In this document: in pieces, positions 9,191 to 16,914 of the stretch
Numbering within the stretch: position 1 is the stretch's first letter
How the letters are laid out: every line of letters starts with the position of its first letter
Assembly (NCBI RefSeq): GCF_029051645.1
Contig: NZ_JAACFS010000050.1
Span: forward strand, 1 to 41,670
Direction of reading: 5' to 3'
DNA length: 41,670 nucleotides
Source of the DNA: Bradyrhizobium sp. CSA112
Lineage (GTDB): Bacteria > Pseudomonadota > Alphaproteobacteria > Rhizobiales > Xanthobacteraceae
Program-made: the position numbers and the translations under genes
The notes under the pieces: model-generated
Databases searched by the model: none
What the model was told of the DNA's origin: nothing
What the model saw: the letters and a program-made list of their open reading frames with translations, nothing else

Positions 9191-10355
9191 CCGTGTCTCT
9201 TTCCTCAAGCTCGATCTGGTCGATAACGCCGCGAAGCTCCACTCGGCCCACCTTCAGCAGCTCCGCCAATTGTCCTTCCGACATGAGCTCGCGCTTCCAG
9301 GCGGCATGCGCCATCAGGCTCAGGCGGTGGGAGATGGGTCGGTCCGCGTCGCTCTTTGCGGGATCGCGGCGATCGGCCATTTCGCCGAGGACCTCTCGGA
9401 CATTGTCATCGGTGATGCCGCCGTTGTTTTCGAACCATGCCCAAGTGCCTTTCTTGGCAAGGCCCAATTCCTCGAGCCGCAGCCCGCAGGCTTGGCGCGA
9501 GATATTATATTGCTGGGCGAGGAGAATGATCAGGCGCCGGGTCGTTTTGCCGTTGATCTCCTTCAGTTGGCGGAAGCTTTCCGAGAAGCTCTCGGCTGGC
9601 GTCAGGAATGCACGGCCAAAGACGTTGGCATAGCGTTCATCGCGTGAGAGGAACTTCTCATCGTCTTCGAGCACTTCGGGAATCCGACGGGTACCATAGA
9701 AGTGGCCGACCTCATGCGCCGCGGACTGGATGCGCCGCGGCAATGGGTGGTTGGCGTTTAGAAGTATGCAGGCGCCGACACTTTCATCGTAGGTGAAGAG
9801 GCCAGCAACCTTTGAACTGGATGAGAGACGACGCTGATACAATCGGATGCCAAGACCCAGTTCGATGACCGAGAAGATGTCGGCGATCGGCCCCGGACCG
9901 AGACCCAGCCAGTCGCGCAATTCCTTGGCATGCTTTTCTGCGAGGGCCGCAACGTCGCCCTCGTTTATACCGTGTTCCGGGGGGTAATTTCGACGTCGCT
10001 GGATGCCGAGGATATTCTCCATTTCAACGTCCGCTTTAATCAGGTCGTTGAATAGCTGAACGGCTTCAGTGGTGTGCGCGTCCTCCGTCTCCCGCAACTT
10101 GCGGAACCGAGGCATCAGATCGGTATGCACTGCCTCGCGGCGGAGGAGGGCGTTGACCGATACGCCGTAGTGGCGCGCGAGCGTCTGGATTTCCTGGATG
10201 CGCACACGGCGCACGCCCTTCTCGATGGATACAAGGGTGGGGCGGGACATGCCGATGACCTGGGCCGCGTCATCCTGGCGGACGTCTGCGTTCTCCCGTG
10301 CTATCCGCAGGCGGCGTCCTATTTCCTGTGCGCTCAGCTCATTCAGATCAGCCAT
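9165..10355 (-). CDS. XRE-family regulator fused to ImmA/IrrE metalloprotease
   Basis: 396 residues from the ATG at 10355, chosen because GGAGGGCG sits just before it. The N-terminal HTH_3 spans about residues 10-75 (VIGMSRPTLVSIEKGVRRV). A COG2856/DUF955 zinc protease has SAAHEVGHFYG, giving the HExxH ligands at about residues 214-218, then DERYANVFGRAFLTP with the third-ligand region. Such fusions repress their operon and cleave a partner on a signal. The gene overlaps the QueC-like gene by 8 nt and the PIN gene by about 26 nt, so all are co-translated. It probably binds the operator at 12332-12373. Confidence 0.9.
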   Translation of the reverse strand: MADLNELSAQEIGRRLRIARENADVRQDDAAQVIGMSRPTLVSIEKGVRRVRIQEIQTLARHYGVSVNALLRREAVHTDLMPRFRKLRETEDAHTTEAVQLFNDLIKADVEMENILGIQRRRNYPPEHGINEGDVAALAEKHAKELRDWLGLGPGPIADIFSVIELGLGIRLYQRRLSSSSKVAGLFTYDESVGACILLNANHPLPRRIQSAAHEVGHFYGTRRIPEVLEDDEKFLSRDERYANVFGRAFLTPAESFSESFRQLKEINGKTTRRLIILLAQQYNISRQACGLRLEELGLAKKGTWAWFENNGGITDDNVREVLGEMADRRDPAKSDADRPISHRLSLMAHAAWKRELMSEGQLAELLKVGRVELRGVIDQIELEERDTDELHKLPD

Positions 10356-11727
10356 TGCGCCCTCCATCCATCCAGCTTTTCAAAAAGCTTTGATCTCCTT
10401 GCGCGGACAAAAATGCCCGCCATTCCTCGGCATGAGTTACCAACATCGTCCTCAGTTTCTTCAGAGTGTCTTCGTAGTTTTCCGCTATCGCAGCTGAGAT
10501 TTGCGAGGCGTGAACGCGAATGTTCTCGTCAGGCAAGCCGCTCATGTCCGCGAGATGCTGCAGGTGACGCGCACCGACGCTTCCGTATTCGACCATGATG
10601 TCCCGATCAGCCTTTTGGGGTATGACCGACAAGGCATCGGCCGCGTCAGAAGCGGCAAGGTCGGACACGATATACGTACTAGGCGCCTCGTTAACGCCAG
10701 CGGCATGCAGGCTGAGGCGTCTCAGCAAGCAAGCCGCGCACAGGCCACACTGCTTCCTACCGCCTACATTGACGACCCGGCGCGTTTGCCAACAGGAATG
10801 GGTACTCGTCAGATGCTGTTCGGACTTTCCGATCATGTCCAGAAACGCGCGCAACGTCTGACCTTTCGTCGACCAGAGGCGTGGCTGCTCAAACCGCACT
10901 CGGTAGCCCAGCACTGCCTTGATGAAGCGCTCCATCTTCCGAAAGAACGTCGGATGGTTGCGATAGTCGGCGTAGATGTTGTGCAGCGGGAGAAGTACCG
11001 GCCCAAGCGCGCCCTGGCCGCTCTCCGGAACAATGACGCGCGTCACGTTTGAGAGCTGTGCAGCAATCGCCGTCACCGCCGCAAACTGAAATCCCCGCGA
11101 GCGGAAGCTGCTTTCGTTCCCGCGATATCCCTTCACCTTGAAGGGAATCTGCGTGAAATAACTATCCCCGTTTTTGCGCCGCTGGCGATTCCCCGCGACC
11201 CGGATACACAGTGCCTCAGCCTCGCTCCCGCTCAGAGCGGAGACAGCACGCGAATCCAAACCATCGCTGTAAGCGACGGCGAAGGTCTTGGCCTTGCCGA
11301 AGTCCAACGGCATCTGCCGCGTGCCGATCGGCGAGAGGTTCTTTGCCTGGACAAAGGTCAATCGCCATGCGTCGCCGGTCAGGTGGTTCAAGACGCCGTG
11401 CAGGGCCTTCAGAACCTCCGGCTTCTGCCAGGCCTTAAGGTCGATGACTGGGATCGCCACATCGAAGGTTCGGCGCCAGCCCAACGGACGCTTCCAACGC
11501 CGGTCAGCGAACTCGATGGCGGCGCAGAGAACAAGCATATCGTAGTGCAGCGGCTCGAAGCCCTTTACGTCAAAGCTATCCAGAACCGCCGGATTAAAGT
11601 AAATGTGACGGCCGACCTCCGCGATCACAGCACCCTTCGGGAGGGTGCGGCGGCTGCGCTTCTGTCCCTTCTCGATAACGATCAAGCGCTTTTCTTGCAT
11701 CGGTGAGTATTTCGGATTGGCGCTCAC
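10348..11727 (-). CDS. QueC-like PP-loop ATPase (QatC-like)
   Basis: 459 residues with a GTG start in a GTGA overlap; an ATG at 11700 is an alternative. A roughly 140-residue N-terminal extension precedes the PP-loop AVAYSDGLDSRA. The loop core is Ser154-Asp155-Gly156-Leu157-Asp158-Ser159, so the first Gly of SGGxDS is Asp. A four-cysteine zinc site follows: Cys312, then CGLCAAC (327, 330, 333) and LLRR. QueC makes preQ0 by ATP-dependent conversion of a carboxylate to a nitrile. In Qat and some CBASS systems QueC-like proteins serve defence, probably modifying a protein or nucleotide. The extension and the context argue against housekeeping queuosine synthesis. The substrate is unknown. Confidence 0.82.
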   Translation of the reverse strand: MSANPKYSPMQEKRLIVIEKGQKRSRRTLPKGAVIAEVGRHIYFNPAVLDSFDVKGFEPLHYDMLVLCAAIEFADRRWKRPLGWRRTFDVAIPVIDLKAWQKPEVLKALHGVLNHLTGDAWRLTFVQAKNLSPIGTRQMPLDFGKAKTFAVAYSDGLDSRAVSALSGSEAEALCIRVAGNRQRRKNGDSYFTQIPFKVKGYRGNESSFRSRGFQFAAVTAIAAQLSNVTRVIVPESGQGALGPVLLPLHNIYADYRNHPTFFRKMERFIKAVLGYRVRFEQPRLWSTKGQTLRAFLDMIGKSEQHLTSTHSCWQTRRVVNVGGRKQCGLCAACLLRRLSLHAAGVNEAPSTYIVSDLAASDAADALSVIPQKADRDIMVEYGSVGARHLQHLADMSGLPDENIRVHASQISAAIAENYEDTLKKLRTMLVTHAEEWRAFLSAQGDQSFLKSWMDGGRNG

Positions 11728-12299
11728 TCTTCGGGCCCCTCATCTACGCCGGCTTTCTTCTCAACCGCCTGCCTGAACGCGCGCTTGTTGCCGGTGGCCA
11801 AGGCGTCGCAGAGTTCGCTGGGCTTGATGGCAGCGAACGTCTCGCGGTTCCGCTCGATTCCCTTCTGGTAATCTTCGCGGCTCATGTCGCCGAGCTCGCG
11901 GGCACGAATGCATTCTTCGTCGAGCCGGTTTTTGATGGTGCCGATCCATTCTTTTGTCGTGCTGTCGAGCGCCTGATCGAGCGCCTTCTCGGGAGGGAGT
12001 TGATCCCGGAGATTCGCAATCAGATGTCTTTGCAGGGTATCCGCCAGTGGCGACGTTGGATGAGTCTCGAAAATCGTTTCGACCGCCGTGACCGGGTCTA
12101 AGTCCATTTGGGGGCGGTCGGCATGAGCTTTGAGTTCATCGAAAAGGGGACTGAACGTCTTCATGTCCACGTCACCGATCATGCTGTGGCACGCCTGCGT
12201 CGTTCGCTCCTCACGGCTCGTGGCGTCGCTGACCAGGTCTTGGCCATAACGCTTCCAGCTGCTGGGCAACTCCGCATTTCTGAATGGTCCATCGCTCAT
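11724..12299 (-). CDS. Conserved-looking unknown protein, first gene of the QueC/ImmA/PIN operon
   Basis: 191 residues from the ATG at 12299, preceded by GGGAGGCGCC; an upstream ATG at 12311 is less well placed. No known domain is recognised. It is acidic and largely helical in composition. The N-terminus is GPFRNAELPSSWKRYGQDL and the C-terminal half is rich in charged residues. No membrane segment or signal peptide is visible. As the leader gene of a translationally coupled operon with a QueC-like enzyme it could be the substrate, or an adaptor, of that enzyme. That is inference only. Confidence 0.7.
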   Translation of the reverse strand: MSDGPFRNAELPSSWKRYGQDLVSDATSREERTTQACHSMIGDVDMKTFSPLFDELKAHADRPQMDLDPVTAVETIFETHPTSPLADTLQRHLIANLRDQLPPEKALDQALDSTTKEWIGTIKNRLDEECIRARELGDMSREDYQKGIERNRETFAAIKPSELCDALATGNKRAFRQAVEKKAGVDEGPEE

Positions 12300-12331
12300 G
12301 GCGCCTCCCATGTCGGCAAAATAGTAACAAA

Positions 12332-12373
12332 ATCTGACAATGTCAATATATAGTGTAAATTATCTGACATTGG
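12332..12373 (-). promoter_or_regulatory. Probable operator/promoter of the QueC/ImmA/PIN operon
   Basis: ATCTGACA occurs at 12332-12339 and 12362-12369, 30 bp (three helical turns) apart. The inner TGACAATGTCA (12335-12345) is a dyad, and CAATGTCA with TGACATTG forms an 8-bp inverted repeat. The region is AT-rich and lies 33 bp upstream of the first gene. This fits autoregulation by the XRE-ImmA protein. Confidence 0.5.
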
Positions 12374-12453
12374 AGATCCGTCTAAGGAAACCGCTTAATT
12401 CGTCTGATGCGGTCCTTTCGCGGGGCGGTTTGTTCTAGAAGTGCGCCGGAAGG

Positions 12454-12529
12454 GGTAATTTTTAGCCCATACGACGCGTTTTCGCCATCAAGGTAATTTT
12501 TAGCCCATACGACGCGTTTTCGCCATCAA
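12454..12529. repeat. Perfect 38-bp tandem duplication between divergent operons
   Basis: A 38-bp unit beginning GGTAATTTTTAGCCCATACG fills 12454-12491 and is repeated without change at 12492-12529. It sits midway between the minus-strand QueC operon and the plus-strand abiE pair, so it may be an iterated regulator site or a recent replication slippage. No other copy was noticed in the window. Confidence 0.85.
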
Positions 12530-12567
12530 AGGGACGGCCGATCGGCCCCTTTTCTCAGGAAGATTTG

Positions 12568-12597
12568 TTGACAAATTTGCGTCAGACTGGCTATTTA
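12568..12597 (+). promoter_or_regulatory. Sigma-70-like promoter of abiE
   Basis: A perfect TTGACA at 12568-12573 and TATTTA at 12592-12597 are separated by 18 bp. The start codon of abiEi follows 30 bp later. A GGCCGATCGGCC dyad just upstream (about 12537-12548) could be an operator or the end of an upstream transcript. Confidence 0.6.
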
Positions 12598-12627
12598 TTA
12601 CCCGCCTTGGCGCAGAATTGAAGACTT

Positions 12628-13440
12628 ATGCAACCCCGCCAGCACAAAACGGCCAGCTTCCTGTCGGCTCATCCGGTCTTCACCCGGGCTGAGTTCGCGG
12701 CGGCCTTCGGCCATCCGGCGAGCGCGGCCAATGTCACCAGCCTGCTTAGGCATCACCTGCGCGCTGGCAACATTAAGCGGGTCAGTCGCGAGGTGTTTGC
12801 CGCAGTGCCGGCCCACATGGCGGCGGAGCGGATGGTGATCGACCGCTTCGCCGCGGCGAGCAAGCTGCGTCCCGATGGGGTCCTGGGATTTCACTCAGCC
12901 CTTGAGCTGCACGGCATAGCCTATTCCGAGTTCAACGAGGTTCAGCTTATCAGCGCCGGACGGACCGAGCGCGTGGACCTGCCATTTGGTGCTTGCCGCT
13001 TCGTCACGCCGGCGAAGGCGTTGGCGGCGACAGGCAAGGCCAACTACCTGACCGCGACTATGGACCGGCAGGGAGTGACGGTCCGTGTGACGGCGGTCGA
13101 ACGCACGGTCGTCGATGTCCTACATCGGCCAGAACTCGCGGGCGGCGGCGAGGAAGTTCTGAAGTCGCTGGATCTGGTGCGCTATCTCGATCCGGCGAAG
13201 GTCGCCGACTATGTCGAGCTGCTGGATAATCGGTCGCTCGCCTCGGTTTCCGGCTGGTGGCTCGAGAAGCGGCGCGCCGCGCTCGGCGTCTCCGACGATG
13301 TCCTGGCGCGCCTGCGAACACGGCTTCCACGATCAAAGCATTATGCGCTGGGTGCGGAACCCGGTCATGCGGTGCTCGTCGAGCCATGGCGCGTGCTTCT
13401 CCCAGCGCAGGCGGTCGACGCCGCCTTTGAAGGCGTTTGA
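12628..13440 (+). CDS. abiEi: AbiEi-type antitoxin, transcriptional regulator
   Basis: 270 residues. The N-terminal winged helix (AFGHPASAANVTSLLRHHLRAGNIKRVSREVFAAVP) and the AbiEi_4-type body (GVLGFHSALELHGIAYSEFNEVQLISAG; TVRVTAVERTVVDVLHRPEL) are clear. In type IV AbiE systems this protein neutralises the nucleotidyltransferase toxin and represses the operon by binding inverted repeats. A promoter lies 30 bp upstream. The stop overlaps the next gene's ATG by one base (TGATG), giving tight coupling. Length and domain order match the family. No damage is seen. Confidence 0.9.
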   Translation: MQPRQHKTASFLSAHPVFTRAEFAAAFGHPASAANVTSLLRHHLRAGNIKRVSREVFAAVPAHMAAERMVIDRFAAASKLRPDGVLGFHSALELHGIAYSEFNEVQLISAGRTERVDLPFGACRFVTPAKALAATGKANYLTATMDRQGVTVRVTAVERTVVDVLHRPELAGGGEEVLKSLDLVRYLDPAKVADYVELLDNRSLASVSGWWLEKRRAALGVSDDVLARLRTRLPRSKHYALGAEPGHAVLVEPWRVLLPAQAVDAAFEGV

Positions 13441-14480
13441 TGGTCGCGTCGCGAGAAACGCTTCAGGACATCGCGGCCGAGCGGCAGCTCCAGCCCGCGA
13501 CGCTGGAGCGTGTGATCCGGCTGATCGACATTCTCGATGCCTTCGGCGCCGACACGCTGATCGGGCCGCGCGTCGCCTTGAAGGGCGGCACGGCACTCAA
13601 CGTCTTTCATTCCGATCTGGACCGCCTCTCTGTCGATATCGACGTCAACTATGTCGGCGCGGTCGACAAGGAACAGATGGACGCCGACCGCCCGGGATTG
13701 GAAGACCGGATCGAGCGCTTGATGGAATCGAAAGGGTACGTCGCGCGGCGTGAGCCGTCCGAGCACGCTGGCGGCAAATGGATTTATCGCTACGCCTCTG
13801 CGCTGGGCGGCGCGGGGACCATCGAGATCGATATCAATTATCTCTACCGCGGCCCGCTCTACGGCGTGGATCGCATGCCATCGGTGGCAATCGGATCCTA
13901 CCAGGCCACGAATGTTCCGGTCCTCGATATCCACGAGATCGTCGCCGGCAAGATGGTCGCGCTGATCACGCGGCGCACCGCGCGCGATCTGTTCGACGCC
14001 CACCGGATCATCGCCATGCCGTCTCTCGACTGGGCGAAGATCAAGGCGGCCACCTTGATGATCGGTGCGAGCGCCAAGAGCTTCGACTGGCGCACAGCCT
14101 CGCCCGAGGAGATCGGATGCGAGGTCGGCGACATTACCGGCAAGCTGACCATGTGCCTGCACGATCGGTATTTCGACGGCTTTGGCGGCCCAGCAGCTTG
14201 GATCGAGAGCGTCACGACCGAATGCCGGGAGAAGCTCGCGCCGCTGTTTAAGTTCACAGCGGGGGAGGGCGCATTTTTGGATGCCGTGCTGGACCGGGGT
14301 GAGATCGCCGCGTCTTCTCTGGAGGTGCCAGCAAACGTGCGCGCCTCGATAGAAGCCAGTCCGGCCCTGCGGTGGAAAGCGCAGAATGTCAAAGCTTGGA
14401 AATCTGGCGACAAGTTGCTGGCGCCACGTACAAGACGAGCAGCGCGGCCACGTGGAGAGACTAGGAGCCTGTCTGAGTAG
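13440..14480 (+). CDS. abiEii: AbiEii/AbiGii nucleotidyltransferase toxin
   Basis: 346 residues from the ATG at 13440; a TTG one codon earlier is unlikely. The nucleotidyltransferase signature is complete: LKGGTALNVF (residues 48-57) followed by DRLSVDIDVNYVG with the DxD metal pair at 66 and 68. A further acidic residue is in AGTIEIDINYLYRG, and IHEIVAGKMVALITRRTARDLFD is typical of the family. AbiEii-type toxins (for example MenT) transfer nucleotides to tRNA and abort phage infection. The last 30 or so residues are basic and unlike the family, running into IS sequence, so the C-terminus may be altered. Confidence 0.92.
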   Translation: MVASRETLQDIAAERQLQPATLERVIRLIDILDAFGADTLIGPRVALKGGTALNVFHSDLDRLSVDIDVNYVGAVDKEQMDADRPGLEDRIERLMESKGYVARREPSEHAGGKWIYRYASALGGAGTIEIDINYLYRGPLYGVDRMPSVAIGSYQATNVPVLDIHEIVAGKMVALITRRTARDLFDAHRIIAMPSLDWAKIKAATLMIGASAKSFDWRTASPEEIGCEVGDITGKLTMCLHDRYFDGFGGPAAWIESVTTECREKLAPLFKFTAGEGAFLDAVLDRGEIAASSLEVPANVRASIEASPALRWKAQNVKAWKSGDKLLAPRTRRAARPRGETRSLSE

Positions 14481-14521
14481 TGACTGGTCAAGAGGGTGCG
14501 AGTCTGATTCCTTGCGTGGCC

Positions 14522-14907
14522 ATGAGCAAGGAATTTCGCCCCTGGAAGATTGACGAGGTCCAGCTTCTGCCGCCGAGCGTGCAGGACTATGTGCCGCAGG
14601 ACCACATTTCGCGGTTGATCGTGTCGCTGGTCAAGGAAAGCCTTGATCTATCGGCGATCCTAGGCCGCTACCGGAGCGGGCTGGGTCAGCCGCCGTTTGA
14701 TCCGCGGATGATGACGGCGCTGCTTCTACACGGCTATGCGAGCGGCATCTACTCGTCGCGGCGGATCGCCAGGGCGACGGTGGAGCGGGCGGATTTCATG
14801 ATGATCGTGGCCGGCGACCCGGCGGACTTCCGCACGATCTCGGAGTTCCGGCGGCGGCATCTTAAGGCGCTGGCCGACCTGTTCGTGCAGGTGTTGAAGC
14901 TGTCCGG
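14522..14907 (+). pseudogene. IS1182-like transposase, N-terminal fragment
   Basis: From the ATG at 14522 the peptide MSKEFRPWKIDEVQLLPPSV and GIYSSRRIARATVERADFM match the N-terminal DUF772 domain of IS1182/IS5-type transposases, up to LADLFVQVLKLSG. Homology then stops and an OsmC-like sequence begins in the same frame. The DDE catalytic part is absent, so it is not functional. Confidence 0.8.
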
Positions 14908-15019
14908 CGTGACGGCGGGCGAGGCTGAGACGCTTGTTGCCGGCTTCACTGCGAACTGCCCGATCTACAACACGCTGAAACGTGGCGGGCCCGTCGAGAT
15001 CTCCTGGACTGTGAGCTGA
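14908..15019 (+). pseudogene. OsmC-family protein, C-terminal fragment
   Basis: About 35 residues (VAGFTANCPIYNTLKRGGPV) carry the OsmC-family C-terminal pattern in which the second redox cysteine of the peroxidase sits in A.CPIYNTL. It ends at a TGA three bases before the LLM monooxygenase start. The N-terminal two thirds have been replaced by the IS fragment, giving an in-frame chimaera. Confidence 0.65.
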
Positions 15020-15022
15020 CCG

Positions 15023-16353
15023 ATGCCTGACAAGAAACTGCACCTTGCCGCCTTTGTCTCTGCAGGTCCGGTCTCCGGCAGCCCTGCTGGCTGGCGGCAT
15101 CCGGAAGCGGACGGCGACCTGCTGTCCGCCGCCTACTACCAGAATATCGGCCGGCTGCTGGAGGAAGGGCGTTTCGATCTTCTGTTCATTGCCGACATTC
15201 TCGCGATCCCGGACACGCTGGGCGGCAGCCTCAACAGCCAGCTTCGCTACGGCGCGCTGGGTGCATTACGGCTCGATCCGCTGGTGGTGCTCTCGATCAT
15301 CGCGGGCGCGACCAAGCATCTCGGTCTTGGCGCGACCCTTTCGACAACCTACGCCCAGCCCTATGTCCTGGCGCGCGCGCTCGCGACGCTCGATCATCTC
15401 AGCGGCGGTCGCGCCGCCTGGAACATCGTCACCTCGTTTCAGGAGGCGGAGGCGCGCAATTTCGGCCTGACCGAGCAGCTCTCGCGCGAGGGGCGCTACG
15501 AGCGCGCCGACGAATTTCTGGAGGTCGTGACCAAGCTGTGGAATTCGTGGGAGGATGGTGCGCCGGTCCGGGATCGCCAGACGCCGCTGTTCGCCGACCC
15601 TGCGCGGGTGCACCGGATCGATCATTCCGGCAAATGGTTCAATGTGCGCGGCCCGCTCAATGTCAGCCGGCTCCGCAAGGACGTCCGGTCTTCATCCAAG
15701 CTGGCGCTTCGGATCGTGGCCGCGATTTCGCTGCGCGATGGGCCGAGATCATCTTCGTGACGCCGGGCCTGATCGATGTCGCTGTCGAATTCCGCAACGA
15801 CTTGCACGCCCGCGCGGTCCGTTTCGGTCGCGACCCTGATACAGTCAAGGTGTTGCCCGGCATCGTCCCGGTCATTGGCGACACGGAGAAGCAGGCCAAG
15901 GCGCTACACGACCAGCTCCACGAATTGTCGCATCCGGAGTCCGATCTCTCGACTTTGTCCTATCATCTCGGCGTTGATCTCTCGCGCTTCCCGCAGGACG
16001 AGGTCCTGCCTGAGAATCTCGACGTTCCCGGCGTCGAAGGGCACTACCGTGAGGTCGCCGAGCTGACGCGGCGCTCAGGCTTGAGCCTTGCTGAGCTAGG
16101 ACAGCGCTACGGCGCGGGGAGAACCACCAGCGGCTTCGCCGGCACGCCCAGCACGGTGGCTGATCGCATGCAGGAGTGGTTCGAGGCGGGTGCTTGCGAC
16201 GGCTTCATGTTGCAGGTCCCATATCTGCCAGGCGGCTTGGAGGAGCTGGTCCCCGGCCTCGTGCCGGAGCTGCAACATCGAGGGCTGTTCCGCACTGAGT
16301 ACGACGGCTCGACCTTGCGCGATTCGCTCGGCTTGCCCCGGCCAGCGGGCTGA
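15023..16353 (+). pseudogene. LLM-class flavin-dependent monooxygenase (NtaA/SnaA/DszA type), frameshifted
   Basis: The first frame reads KLHLAAFVSAGPVSGSPAGW, RFDLLFIADIL, GLGATLSTTYAQPYVLARAL and LSGGRAAWNIVTS, diagnostic for the NtaA/SnaA/DszA subgroup. Near 15672 one base is missing and homology continues in another frame from PQGRPVFIQAGASDRGRDFA through GFAGTPSTVADRMQEWFEAGACDGFML to 16353. An intact enzyme would be about 443 residues and oxidise sulfonates, sulfides or related compounds with FMNH2 from a partner reductase. Together with OsmC it looks like displaced sulfur-metabolism DNA. Confidence 0.88.
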
Positions 16354-16601
16354 GGTCGCCCATGCCCACCCGACGCTATGCTCTTTAGCTTCAGCCACTC
16401 CCACGATACGCAGCTCATGAGGTATCGTGATCGTGCGATAAATCTCCATTTACGGCCTGAAAAAACACGGCATGCGACCAGCAAGTCATTGAAAATGCTC
16501 AGTGCGCAGATAACTCTCAATCAGTGGCCTGGTCAGCGTCCACTCAGGCAACAAGCGCAGGATCTCTTGTTCAATCAATCGCAATAATCGGGTGTTGCGC
16601 C

Positions 16602-16613
16602 TCCCCGCAACCA
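16602..16613 (+). other. Repeat of tRNA-tail 12-mer, candidate right attachment site
   Basis: TCCCCGCAACCA is identical to 7650-7661, where it forms the end of a tRNA-like 3' half. Here it is followed within 8 bases by a strong terminator, an arrangement normal for a tRNA gene end. No tRNA body is recognisable upstream. It is a candidate attR of an element spanning about 7.65-16.6 kb. The match is short, so chance remains possible. Confidence 0.35.
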
Positions 16614-16620
16614 AGCTTCA

Positions 16621-16655
16621 AGCCCTTGAAAACGTATCGTTTTCGAGGGCTTTTT
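16621..16655 (+). terminator. Rho-independent terminator
   Basis: AGCCCTTGAAAACG (16621-16634) pairs with CGTTTTCGAGGGCT (16638-16651) with one mismatch around a TAT loop, followed by a T run. A 14-bp stem with a T tract is a strong intrinsic terminator. From here to 16914 no gene is supported. Confidence 0.85.
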
Positions 16656-16914
16656 GTTGTTCGAGTTTTGATCCCAAATTTCGTTCATGGAAGCGCCGTG
16701 GAAGCGGCAGAAGGAAAGTCGCAGCGTAAGATCGACGGGGTTGCGCGCGACGAAATGACTAAATTGTGATCGGAGGCCCACTGGGAGCGCCGCCATCCAA
16801 GGTTTTGCTGCGCCGACTTTGCCCACTCCACAGCTGGACTACGATTTGGGGGCGGTTAGAGTCTCTTCGGGCGCCAAATTGCCACCATTCAGAATAAGTC
16901 CGCGAACCCAATCA

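Noticed and set aside
8519..12299. Assignment of the QueC-like operon as a standard QatABCD system
   Set aside because: No KAP ATPase, QatB-like or TatD nuclease gene is in the operon. The partners are an XRE-ImmA protease, a PIN protein and an unknown.
12454..12529. CRISPR array
   Set aside because: There are only two copies, directly adjacent with no spacer, and no cas gene is nearby. It is a simple tandem duplication.
13365..14162. 265-codon minus-strand frame overlapping abiEii
   Set aside because: It is antisense to a strongly supported toxin gene and has no recognisable domain.
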